DNA from: an uncultured Microbacterium sp.
GTDB taxonomy: Bacteria > Actinomycetota > Actinomycetes > Actinomycetales > Microbacteriaceae
Direction: 5' to 3'
NCBI GenBank assembly: GCA_947647645.1
Contig: CANSLE010000066.1
Location: 1 to 9,827 of the forward strand
Length of the DNA stretch: 9,827 nt
Position numbers and translations under genes: made by a program. This document shows positions 1 to 6,750 of this stretch, in pieces; positions within the stretch are counted from its first letter, which is position 1; every line of letters starts with the position of its first letter. The notes below the pieces were generated by a model, which was not told where the DNA came from, ran no database searches, and worked only from the letters and a program-made list of their open reading frames with translations.

Positions 1-222
1 CGAGGCGCCCTCGCCGCGCGCGGGTGGGACGACCTCGCCGCCGTCGCGGTCCCCATCACGCTCGTCCGCGGCGAGCGCGGCTTCGTCACCGCGGCGGATG
101 CCGACGACTTCCGCCGACGGGTGCCCGCGGCATCCGTGATCGACATGCCCTCCGGACACAACGTGCACGAGGAGCTGCCCGTCGCGCTCGCCCGCCTGAT
201 CGCGCAGGTCGCGCGGGGCTGA
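1..222 (+). CDS. Alpha/beta-hydrolase fold protein, C-terminal part (5' truncated)
   Basis: The frame is open from base 1 to the TGA at 220-222 and gives 73 residues; the start lies outside the window. The end looks like the last third of an alpha/beta-hydrolase: a strand and turn PITLVRGERG (residues 18-27), then VIDMPSGHNVHEELP (46-60), where the His at 53 after Ser-Gly is in the usual place of the catalytic histidine, then a final helix ALARLIAQV. The nucleophile elbow (GxSxG) would be upstream and cannot be seen, so neither activity nor substrate can be assigned. The usual acid residue at the end of the preceding strand is not obvious: ERG stands where a GxxD is often found. It is followed by a hairpin and the importer promoter, so it probably ends its own transcription unit. 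The fold call is fairly safe; the function is unknown. Confidence 0.7.
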   Translation, partial: RGALAARGWDDLAAVAVPITLVRGERGFVTAADADDFRRRVPAASVIDMPSGHNVHEELPVALARLIAQVARG

Positions 223-263
223 CCCGCCGGTCCACACGGGGCGGAGGCCGCTGCGTCCCATGA

Positions 264-282
264 CGTCCGGTGTCGCCGGACG
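264..282 (+). terminator. Perfect 7-bp inverted repeat, possible terminator or operator
   Basis: CGTCCGG (264-270) and CCGGACG (276-282) are exact reverse complements separated by the 5-nt loop TGTCG. The repeat lies 42 nt after the hydrolase stop and just upstream of the importer promoter region. No run of T follows; GGGG does. A U-less intrinsic terminator, which is tolerated in high-GC actinobacteria, is one reading. A binding site for a regulator of the importer is the other. The pairing is seen directly; the role is inferred. Confidence 0.4.
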
Positions 283-312
283 GGGGCGGATGACCGCGAC
301 CGTCGCCGCAAA

Positions 313-322
313 GCCTAGGCTG
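313..322 (+). promoter_or_regulatory. Likely -10 region of the ABC importer operon
   Basis: GCCTAGGCTG contains TAGGCT (316-321), which fits the actinobacterial TAnnnT -10 pattern. The same ten bases precede two other genes in this window, on the minus strand near 7370 and 8565. A weak -35-like TGACCG lies at 291-296, with a 19-nt spacer that is longer than ideal. Transcription would begin near 328 and leave a leader of about 68 nt that carries a Shine-Dalgarno sequence. GCCTAGGC is also palindromic, so a protein-binding site is an alternative. Confidence 0.45.
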
Positions 323-380
323 TAACGCGCACCCGAGTCCGCGGGCCCTACGCACAGCTCAGCCGTACGCCCGCGCTGCC

Positions 381-387
381 GAAAGGA
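381..387 (+). promoter_or_regulatory. Shine-Dalgarno sequence of the binding-protein gene
   Basis: GAAAGGA ends 8 nt before the ATG at 396. It is the best-spaced purine-rich site in the leader and fixes that ATG as the start. The start codon is followed directly by a basic, hydrophobic lipoprotein signal peptide. Confidence 0.75.
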
Positions 388-395
388 CCCTTCAT

Positions 396-1904
396 ATGCT
401 TCGCCGCACCACCGTCGCCGCGGCCGCGCTCCTCGCGGCCGGCGCCCTGCTGCTCACCGCCTGCTCCGGCGGCGGCTCGTCCCCCTCCGCCAGCGCCGGG
501 ACGCCCGACCCCGATGCGGTCGTCACCGTGCGCCTGGTCGCGGACCCGAGCAACCTCGACATCCGTACGACCGCCGGCTCCGCACTGGACCAGATCCTCA
601 TCGACAACGTCTACCAGGGTCTCGTGTCCCGCACGCCCGACCAGAAGATCGTCGACACGCTCGCGTCGAGCCACACCGTCTCCGCCGACAAGCTCACGTA
701 CACCTTCACGCTGCGCGACGGCGTCACCTTCCACGACGGCACCCCCCTCACGGTCGACGACGTCGTCTGGTCGCTGCAGCAGCTGAAGACGAACGCCTCG
801 TACCGCGATTCCGCGCGGCTCGCGCGTGTACAGACCATCGCCGCGAACGGCAAGGACGTCGTCCTGACCCTCAGCCAGCCCGATTCGAGCCTCCTGTGGA
901 GCCTCACCGGTCGCGCCGGGCTCGTACTCAAGAAGGACGACACCACCGACCGCAAGACCAAGGCGAACGGCACCGGTCCGTACAAGCTGACGAGCTGGAA
1001 GCAGGGCGACTCCATCACCTTCGGCCGCAACGACGCCTACTGGGGCGACAAGGCGAAGGTGAAGGAGGTCGTCTTCCACTACATCCCTGAGAACCAGGCC
1101 GCCCTCAACGCCGCTCTCGCCCACGAGGTCGACGTCGTCACCGGGTTCGACGCCAACCTCAAGACCCAGGTCGAGGCCAACGGCGACTTCGCGCTCGTGC
1201 TCGGCGCCTCGACCGACAAGGGCACGCTCGCGATGAACTCGACGAAGGCGCCCCTGTCGGACAAGCGGGTGCGCCAGGCGATCCGCCAGGCGATCGACCA
1301 CGATGCCGTCGTCAAGGCGCTCGGCGCCGGCCAGACGCTCTACGGACCGATCCCGGAGCTCGACCCCGGCTACCAGGATCTGAAGTCCACGGCACCGTTC
1401 GACCCGGGTGCCGCAAAGAAGCTCCTCGCCGACGCGGGCGTGAGCGACCTGACCCTGACCCTGACGATCCCGTCGTTCTATCCGACGACGTTCACGCAGA
1501 TCCTCGTCTCGAACCTGAACGATGTGGGCATCACCCTCAAGGTGAAGGCTGTCGAGTTCCCGACCTGGCTCAACGACGTGTACGTCAACAAGAACTACGA
1601 CCTCAGCTTCGTGCTGCACACCGAGGCCCGCGACTTCGAGAACTGGGCGAACCCGAACTACTACTTCACCTACAACAACCCCGAGGTGCAGAAGCTGTAC
1701 CAGCAGTCGCTGAGCGCGACCGACGAGCAGAGCTCCGCCGACCTGCTGGCCCAGGCCGCGAGGATCGTCGCGGACGACCAGGCCGCCGACTGGCTCTACA
1801 ACGGCGCCTCCGTCGTCGCGGTCGGCACGAACGTGAACGGCTTCCCGTCGATCAACGTGAACGAGCGCATCGACCTCGCCGAGCTGGCCAAGAGCAAGGG
1901 GTGA
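396..1904 (+). CDS. ABC transporter substrate-binding lipoprotein, family 5 (peptide/nickel type)
   Basis: This 502-residue protein is the extracytoplasmic receptor of the importer encoded downstream. A lipoprotein signal (MLRRTT, then a hydrophobic stretch) ends in the lipobox LTAC with the lipidated Cys at 23, followed by a Gly/Ser/Pro linker to about residue 40. Family 5 solute-binding hallmarks are present: YTFTLRDGVTFHDGTPLT at 102-119 with DDV at 121-123, NGTGPYKL at 191-198, and RVRQAI at 291-296. The length is close to DppA, OppA and NikA (about 520-540). The protein should bind its ligand at the membrane face and dock on the two permeases. Known ligands of the family include di- and oligopeptides, nickel chelates and sugars or opines; the sequence does not settle which. 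The stop overlaps the next start as GTGA. The class is secure and the ligand is unknown. Confidence 0.95.
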   Translation: MLRRTTVAAAALLAAGALLLTACSGGGSSPSASAGTPDPDAVVTVRLVADPSNLDIRTTAGSALDQILIDNVYQGLVSRTPDQKIVDTLASSHTVSADKLTYTFTLRDGVTFHDGTPLTVDDVVWSLQQLKTNASYRDSARLARVQTIAANGKDVVLTLSQPDSSLLWSLTGRAGLVLKKDDTTDRKTKANGTGPYKLTSWKQGDSITFGRNDAYWGDKAKVKEVVFHYIPENQAALNAALAHEVDVVTGFDANLKTQVEANGDFALVLGASTDKGTLAMNSTKAPLSDKRVRQAIRQAIDHDAVVKALGAGQTLYGPIPELDPGYQDLKSTAPFDPGAAKKLLADAGVSDLTLTLTIPSFYPTTFTQILVSNLNDVGITLKVKAVEFPTWLNDVYVNKNYDLSFVLHTEARDFENWANPNYYFTYNNPEVQKLYQQSLSATDEQSSADLLAQAARIVADDQAADWLYNGASVVAVGTNVNGFPSINVNERIDLAELAKSKG

Positions 1905-2851
1905 TCCGCTACGTACTGACGCGACTGGCCCTGCTGCTGCTGGGTCTGTTCGTCGCCAGTGCGCTGATCTTCCTCACGCTGCGGGTCCTCCCCGGCGATG
2001 TGGCCCAGCTCATCGCCGGGATCGACTCGAGTCCCGAGCAGGTCGCCGCGATCCGCGAGCGGCTCGGGCTCGGTCAGCCGCTCCCCGTGCAGTACCTCTC
2101 CTGGATCGGCGGTGTGCTGCGCGGCGACCTCGGCCAGTCGCTCCTGACCGGCGCCCCGGTCGGCGCACAGCTCGTCGAGAAGGCGCAGGTCACCATCCCC
2201 CTGGGCCTGCTGGCGATGACGGTCGCGCTCGTGATCGCCCTGCCGTTCGGGGTCGTGTCGGCGATGCGTCGCGGGCGCCCGGACGGCACGGCGCTCTCGG
2301 TCGGCGCCCAGACCGTCGCCGCGGTGCCGGTCGTCTGGGCGGGCATGATGCTCGTGCTCGTCTTCGCGGTCTGGCTGGGCTGGCTCCCCGCCCAGGGCTT
2401 CCCCCGCGCGGGCTGGGCCGACCCGGCATCCGCACTGCGGGCGCTGCTGCTGCCGGCGATCACGATCGGCGTCGTCGAGGGCGCGATGCTCATGAGGTTC
2501 GTCCGGTCGGCGACCCTGCAGGCGACCGGCCAGGACTTCGTCCGGACCGCGGCGGCAAAGGGCCTCACGCGCACGCAGGCGCTCCTGCGCCACGGTCTGC
2601 CGACCGTCGGCCTGTCGATCGTCACGGTGCTCGGCCTGCAGGTGGCGGGCATCATCGTCGGAGCGGTCGTCATCGAACAGCTGTTCAGCCTGCCGGGCAT
2701 CGGTCGCATGCTCGTCGAGGACGTCGGCAAGCGCGACCTGCTGAAGGTGCAGGGCGAGCTGCTGGTGCTCACCGGGTTCGTGCTCGTCGTGGGCTTCGTC
2801 GTCGACCTCGTCCACCGGGTCATCGACCCCCGACAGCGGGAGGCCGAATGA
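1901..2851 (+). CDS. ABC importer permease, DppB/OppB type
   Basis: This 316-residue integral membrane protein forms one half of the translocation pore. It opens with the typical DppB-like N-terminus (MIRYVLTRLALLLLGLF) and then the family signature RVLPGD at 28-33. Further hydrophobic segments lie at about 98-120, 138-160, 180-198, 237-258 and 285-304. The cytoplasmic EAA loop, which contacts the ATPases, is DFVRTAAAKGLTRTQALL at 212-229, with the conserved Ala-Ala and the Gly at 221. It ends in DPRQR, usual for this subfamily. The GTG start overlaps the preceding stop by 4 nt and has no well-spaced Shine-Dalgarno sequence, which points to translational coupling. The signature segment right after this GTG supports the start. 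Confidence 0.94.
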   Translation: MIRYVLTRLALLLLGLFVASALIFLTLRVLPGDVAQLIAGIDSSPEQVAAIRERLGLGQPLPVQYLSWIGGVLRGDLGQSLLTGAPVGAQLVEKAQVTIPLGLLAMTVALVIALPFGVVSAMRRGRPDGTALSVGAQTVAAVPVVWAGMMLVLVFAVWLGWLPAQGFPRAGWADPASALRALLLPAITIGVVEGAMLMRFVRSATLQATGQDFVRTAAAKGLTRTQALLRHGLPTVGLSIVTVLGLQVAGIIVGAVVIEQLFSLPGIGRMLVEDVGKRDLLKVQGELLVLTGFVLVVGFVVDLVHRVIDPRQREAE

Positions 2852-3726
2852 GCAGGCTCGCGTGGCTGCGCCGACTGTGGGCACTGTCGACGGGACGGTT
2901 CGGCATCATCGTCGTGGCCACGATCGGCGCCGTCGCGCTCATCGCCCGCTTCTGGCTGCCCTTCGACCCGCAGACGGTCGACGTCGACGGCAGATGGGCT
3001 CCCCCGGGCTGGCCGCACCTGCTCGGCACCGACGGCTCCGGCCGTGACATCCTGAGCCTGCTCATGGCGGGCGCCCGCACCACCGTCTGGGTCGCGCTCG
3101 GGGCGGGGCTGGTCGCCACCGTGATCGGCGTCGCGTTGGCGGCGCTCGGCGCGCTCACCGCACGCTGGCTGCGGGAGGCGGTCGCCGTGCTCGTCGACAT
3201 CCTCATCGCGTTCCCCGTGCTCCTCATCGCGATGATGATCTCGTCGGTGTGGGGCGGCTCGCTGTGGGTGGTCATCGTCTCGGTCGGGATCGGGTTCGGT
3301 GTCAACATCGCCCGTGTCACCCGTCCCGAGCTCCGGCGCGTGCTGCACAGCGACTTCGTGCTCGCCGGTCGTGCGGCCGGGCTCACCCCGTTCCAGAACC
3401 TGTACCGGCACCTGCTGCCGAACGTGGCGCCCGTGTTCATCGTGCAGCTGTCCTGGGGCATGGCGGTCGCTGTGCTCGCCGAGGCCGGACTCAGCTATCT
3501 CGGATTCGGCGCCCCTCTCACCGAGCCGAGCTGGGGCCTGCTGCTGAAGGATCTGCAACAGTACATCTCCGTGCACCCGCTCAGCGTCGTCTGGCCGGGG
3601 CTGGCGATCACGATCACGGTGCTCGGGCTCAACCTGCTCGGCGACGCCCTCCGCGAGGCGACCGATCCCACCCTGTCGCGGCGCCGGACGTCCGCGCAGA
3701 CCCACACCCCGGCGGTGATCGCATGA
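2848..3726 (+). CDS. ABC importer permease, DppC/OppC type
   Basis: This 292-residue second pore subunit pairs with the DppB-like protein. After one N-terminal membrane segment (about 18-35) comes HLLGTDGSGRDILS at 58-71, the DppC/OppC hallmark (LGTDxxGRD). The membrane core follows, with the EAA loop DFVLAGRAAGLTPFQNLYRH at 169-188 and then the conserved AEAGLSYLGFGAP at 211-223 and PSWG at 227-230. It closes with NLLGDALREATDP (262-274), the standard end. The ATG overlaps the upstream stop (ATGA), with GGGAGG 4 nt before it (2838-2843). The gene upstream is the partner permease and the gene downstream is an ATPase, as in dpp/opp/nik operons. Confidence 0.94.
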   Translation: MSRLAWLRRLWALSTGRFGIIVVATIGAVALIARFWLPFDPQTVDVDGRWAPPGWPHLLGTDGSGRDILSLLMAGARTTVWVALGAGLVATVIGVALAALGALTARWLREAVAVLVDILIAFPVLLIAMMISSVWGGSLWVVIVSVGIGFGVNIARVTRPELRRVLHSDFVLAGRAAGLTPFQNLYRHLLPNVAPVFIVQLSWGMAVAVLAEAGLSYLGFGAPLTEPSWGLLLKDLQQYISVHPLSVVWPGLAITITVLGLNLLGDALREATDPTLSRRRTSAQTHTPAVIA

Positions 3727-4511
3727 GCCTTGTCGTGCGCGACCTCGTGATCGAGATCGACGGCCGCCGCGTCGTCGACGGCGTCTCCTTCGATGTGCCC
3801 GCCGGCGCGCGCGTGGGGTTGATCGGCGAGTCGGGCTCCGGCAAGTCGCTCACCGCGCTCGCGGTGCTCGGCCTGCTCCCGGATGCCGCGACGGCGAGCG
3901 GCAGCATCCGCTGGGACGACCGCGAGCTGATCGGTCTGCCCGACCGCGAGCTCGCACGCCTGCGCGGCGACGAGATCGGGATCGTCTTCCAGGAGCCCCG
4001 TACCGCGCTCAATCCGATCCGCACCGTCGGTCGTCAGATCGCCGAGTCGGTGCGCATCCACGAAGGCCTCGGTCGGCGGGATGCCGCGGCGCGCGCGATC
4101 GCCGAGGCGGAACGCGTGCACCTGCCCGACCCGGCGCAGATCGTCCGTCGCTACCCCCACCAGCTCTCCGGCGGGCAGCGCCAGCGGGTCGCCATCGCCA
4201 TGGCCCTCGCCTGCCGCCCGCGCCTGCTGATCGCCGACGAGCCGACGACGGCCCTCGACGTCACGATCCAGGCCGATGTGCTCGAGCTCCTGGAAGGACT
4301 CGTCACCCGCGACGGGATGTCGCTCGTGTTCATCACGCACGACCTCGCGGTGCTCTCGCGGATCGCGACCGAGGCCGTCGTGCTCGATGAGGGCCGTGTG
4401 GTCGAGCAGGGCCCCCTCTCGCGTCTGCTCACCGCCCCGGCATCCTCCGTCACACAGGGTCTCCTGCGCGACGCGACGGCCACGCTGTGGCGGCCGGGAG
4501 GCGCCGCATGA
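3723..4511 (+). CDS. ABC importer ATPase, DppD/NikD type
   Basis: This 262-residue nucleotide-binding subunit powers the importer from the cytoplasm. It has Walker A GESGSGKS at 35-42, Q-loop Gln 90, signature LSGGQRQR at 148-155, Walker B LLIADEP at 168-174 and switch His 206 in ITHD, so it should be a working ATPase. The ATG at 3723 overlaps the permease stop (ATGA). The frame stays open far upstream, but that part reads as an out-of-frame copy of the permease gene and the ABC domain begins at this ATG. The protein is short: DppD/OppD proteins of about 320 residues carry a C-terminal extension with conserved cysteines, absent here. In that respect it resembles NikD. Nickel or another small ligand is therefore possible but not shown. 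Confidence 0.94.
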   Translation: MSLVVRDLVIEIDGRRVVDGVSFDVPAGARVGLIGESGSGKSLTALAVLGLLPDAATASGSIRWDDRELIGLPDRELARLRGDEIGIVFQEPRTALNPIRTVGRQIAESVRIHEGLGRRDAAARAIAEAERVHLPDPAQIVRRYPHQLSGGQRQRVAIAMALACRPRLLIADEPTTALDVTIQADVLELLEGLVTRDGMSLVFITHDLAVLSRIATEAVVLDEGRVVEQGPLSRLLTAPASSVTQGLLRDATATLWRPGGAA

Positions 4512-5344
4512 ACGAGCAGCAGCCGCTGATGAGCGGGCGGGGGCTGAGCCGGCGCTTCCGCCAGCGCGGCAGCCGTCTCCTCGAGCCCGCACGCGAGACG
4601 ACCGCGCTGGAGGACGCCGACATCGACGTCTTCGAGGGGTCGGCGGTCGGCATCATCGGCGAGTCGGGCTCGGGCAAGTCGACGCTCGTGCGCCTCCTGC
4701 TCGGCCTCGACGTCCCCTCGTCCGGCACGGTCACCGTCGCGGGTCGGCCCGTCGACGCCCGCGCGTCGGCGCGCTCTCTGCACTGGCTGCGGAGGGAGAC
4801 CGGTGTCGTCTTCCAAGACCCCTACGCGTCGCTCGATCCGCGGATGAGCATCGGCCGGATTGTCGGTGAGCCCCTGTGGGCGCTGGATGTCGCCGGTGAT
4901 CGACGGGCGCGGGTGCGGGAGGTGCTGGAGTCCGTCGGACTCGAGGCCGCGATGGCCGATCGCTACCCGCACGAGTTCTCCGGCGGCCAGCGGCAGCGGA
5001 TCGCGCTCGCCCGCGCGATCGTTCATCGCCCCCGCATCCTCGTGGGGGACGAACCGCTGTCGGCGCTCGACGTGACGGTCCGCGCGCAGATCCTGGAGCT
5101 GCTGCGCGAGCTGCGCCAGCGCGAGCAGCTGACCCTCGTGATGGTCTCGCACGACATCGGCGTCGTGCAGAACCTCTGCGACGAGGTGATCGTCATGAAG
5201 GACGGCCGCATCGTCGAGGAGGGACCGACCGAGAAGGTGCTCCTCGAGCCACAGGTCGCGTACACGCGGCGCCTGCTGGCGTCGATCCCCGTGATCGATC
5301 CGCCACGGGAGAGCGGCGGAGGTCCGACGCCCGGCGTAGGGTGA
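4508..5344 (+). CDS. ABC importer ATPase, DppF/NikE type
   Basis: This 278-residue protein is the second nucleotide-binding subunit and should pair with the preceding ATPase. It shows Walker A GESGSGKST at 51-59, Q-loop Gln 103, signature FSGGQRQR at 157-164, Walker B ILVGDEP at 177-183 and switch His 215 (VSHD). The DPYASLDPRM segment after the Q-loop is typical of DppF/OppF. The end YTRRLLASIP (252-261) is the beginning of the oligopeptide-type tail, which then stops without its cysteine cluster. The start was chosen at the ATG that overlaps the previous stop (ATGA), preceded by GGGAGG at 4496-4501 with 6 nt spacing. An in-frame GTG at 4487 would add seven residues but lies further inside the previous gene. 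It is the last gene of the importer operon. Confidence 0.93.
   Translation: MNEQQPLMSGRGLSRRFRQRGSRLLEPARETTALEDADIDVFEGSAVGIIGESGSGKSTLVRLLLGLDVPSSGTVTVAGRPVDARASARSLHWLRRETGVVFQDPYASLDPRMSIGRIVGEPLWALDVAGDRRARVREVLESVGLEAAMADRYPHEFSGGQRQRIALARAIVHRPRILVGDEPLSALDVTVRAQILELLRELRQREQLTLVMVSHDIGVVQNLCDEVIVMKDGRIVEEGPTEKVLLEPQVAYTRRLLASIPVIDPPRESGGGPTPGVG
5337..5342 (+). promoter_or_regulatory. Likely -10 element for a leaderless protease transcript
   Basis: TAGGGT fits TAnnnT and ends 6 nt before the protease ATG at 5349, so transcription would begin at or next to the start codon. No strong Shine-Dalgarno sequence with normal spacing precedes that ATG, which agrees with a leaderless mRNA. No good -35 is visible. 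Since the element lies inside the end of the ATPase gene, read-through from the importer operon is also possible. Confidence 0.5.
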
Positions 5345-5348
5345 CGCC

Positions 5349-6434
5349 ATGTTCGCGATCGTCCCGCCGTACCTGCTCTCCCGCCTGGCCGCCACCGAGG
5401 CGCCGCACTTGGCGATGGCGGCCGACGCGGCCCGCGCGACCCTCGCGATCACGCGGGTCCACCACCGGCCCGTTCTCGACCGCGCCCGGCTCGACCTCTC
5501 GGTCGACGACGACGCGCTCGTCGTCCGCGGCGAGCCCGCACCCGACCGGGTGATCTCCGACGCGCGACACCTCGAACGCCTCCCCGGCATCCGCGTGCGC
5601 GGCGAGGACGATCCGGCGACGGGCGACCGGGCCGTCGACGAGGCTTTCGAGGGCCTCGGCGCGAGCTTCGAACTGTTCTGGGACGCGTTCTCGCGACGCG
5701 CGATCCACGGCGACGGCGGCACGCTGGCGGCGACCGTGCACTACGGCGAACGCTACGACAACGCTTTCTGGAACGGCGAGCGCATGGTGTTCGGCGACGG
5801 TGACGGCGAGGTGTTCCAGGGCTTCACAGCCTCGATCAGCGTCGTCGGGCACGAGCTCGGCCACGGCGTGATCGAGGCCGGCGGCGGCCTCGAGTACCGC
5901 GGGCAGTCGGGTGCGCTCAACGAGTCGGTGGCCGACGTGTTCGGCGCGCTGACCGAACAGCACCTCCTCCGTCAGAGCGCGGCCGAGGCCTCGTGGCTCA
6001 TCGGCGCCGGCATCTTCACGCCCGCGGTCCAGGGCACGGCCCTCCGCTCGATGAGCGCGCCGGGCACCGCGTACGACGACGACGTGCTGGGCCGCGACCC
6101 GCAGCCGGCGCACCTGCGCGACTATGTGGACACGGCCGAGGACAACGGCGGGGTGCACATCAACTCCGGCATTCCGAACAAGGCCTTCCACCTGGCCGCG
6201 ACCGCGCTCGGCGGGTTCGCCTGGGAGCGCGCCGGCCGCATCTGGTACCTCACCGTGACGCAGGGCGGCCTCTCCCCCACCGCCGACTTCGCCGCGTTCG
6301 CGGCCGCCACGACGGCGACGGCCGCGCGGGAGTACGGTGAGGAGTCGGAGGAAGCCGAGGCCGTCCGCACCGCGTGGACCGCCGTCGGCGTGACCGCCTG
6401 TGAGACGCCATCCCGACAGCCCCGCCCCGCCTGA
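5349..6434 (+). CDS. M4 (thermolysin) family metalloprotease, protealysin-like
   Basis: This 361-residue zinc endopeptidase has its active site clearly visible. HELGH at 168-172 supplies zinc ligands His168 and His172 and the catalytic Glu169. NESVADVFG at 191-199 supplies the third ligand, Glu192. DNGGVHINSGIPNKAF around 265-280 contains His270, the counterpart of the transition-state histidine of thermolysin. NAFWNGERMVFGDGDG (138-153) is the usual upstream strand. There is no signal peptide and no long FTP/PepSY propeptide. Instead the protein begins MFAIVPPYLL, and this PPY-type motif in a short N-terminal prodomain is characteristic of protealysin-like precursors, which are thought to remove it autocatalytically. 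The catalytic domain would begin at about residue 50-70. Location is unclear: inside the cell, or exported by a non-Sec route. The next gene encodes the probable inhibitor. Confidence 0.93.
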   Translation: MFAIVPPYLLSRLAATEAPHLAMAADAARATLAITRVHHRPVLDRARLDLSVDDDALVVRGEPAPDRVISDARHLERLPGIRVRGEDDPATGDRAVDEAFEGLGASFELFWDAFSRRAIHGDGGTLAATVHYGERYDNAFWNGERMVFGDGDGEVFQGFTASISVVGHELGHGVIEAGGGLEYRGQSGALNESVADVFGALTEQHLLRQSAAEASWLIGAGIFTPAVQGTALRSMSAPGTAYDDDVLGRDPQPAHLRDYVDTAEDNGGVHINSGIPNKAFHLAATALGGFAWERAGRIWYLTVTQGGLSPTADFAAFAAATTATAAREYGEESEEAEAVRTAWTAVGVTACETPSRQPRPA

Positions 6435-6750
6435 GCCCCCGACCTCCGGCGACGCTCCGGTGGTCTGCGTGCGGATCGCGCGGTCGGGCGGCGTCGCCGG
6501 CCTGACGAGACGCTGGCACGTGACCGCGCCCCCGCAGCAGCCGGACAGGTGGCTCGCCCTCGTCACGCAGTGCCCGTGGGATGCCGCGGACGAGACGGGT
6601 TCGACCACGGGAACCGACCGGTTCACATGGACGATCGAGGCCGATCTCGACGGCCTCACGCATCGCGCGGTCGTCGGCGAGGACCAGGCGCGCGGCCCCT
6701 GGCGTGCGCTGATCGACGCTGTCCGGGCGGAGCCCTCGTCAGCGCTCTGA
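6400..6750 (+). CDS. Emfourin-like inhibitor of M4 metalloprotease
   Basis: This 116-residue protein follows the protealysin-like protease and overlaps its end by 35 nt. The core reads VCVRIARSGGVAGLTRRWHV (22-41), then a mid-segment WLALVTQCPWD (51-61), a strand DRFTWTIEA (73-81) and a closing helix GPWRALIDAVRA (99-110). This arrangement, with RSGGxAG near the start and D-R-F-x-(W/Y) in the second half, is my recollection of the emfourin family, encoded next to protealysin genes and shown in Serratia to inhibit the protease. No signal peptide or membrane segment is seen. The start is uncertain: GTG 6400 adds a Pro-rich stretch of 20 residues, while GTG 6460 would begin exactly at the core (96 residues). 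Neither has a clear Shine-Dalgarno sequence. It probably keeps the protease inactive inside the cell. Confidence 0.8.
   Translation: MRRHPDSPAPPEPPTSGDAPVVCVRIARSGGVAGLTRRWHVTAPPQQPDRWLALVTQCPWDAADETGSTTGTDRFTWTIEADLDGLTHRAVVGEDQARGPWRALIDAVRAEPSSAL

Noticed and set aside
348..1619. 423-codon open frame on the minus strand opposite the binding-protein gene
   Set aside because: It is the antisense of a gene with clear family 5 motifs; the translation is low-complexity Arg/Val/Glu/Gly with no recognisable domain. Long antisense frames are expected at this GC content.
2074..3705. 543-codon minus-strand frame opposite both permeases, and a 362-codon one at 1796-2884
   Set aside because: Their composition is dominated by Arg, Asp, His, Gln and Ala, as expected from reverse reading of hydrophobic GC-rich codons. 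They overlap well-supported membrane proteins.
3249..3722. N-terminal extension of the first ATPase (158 extra residues) from an upstream in-frame start
   Set aside because: This part reads as a frame-shifted copy of the permease gene, rich in Arg/Ala. The ABC domain begins at ATG 3723, which forms an ATGA overlap as at the other junctions.
4487..4507. Upstream GTG start for the second ATPase
   Set aside because: ATG 4508 has GGGAGG at 6 nt spacing and the same ATGA junction as its neighbours; the extra MAAGRRR adds nothing recognisable.
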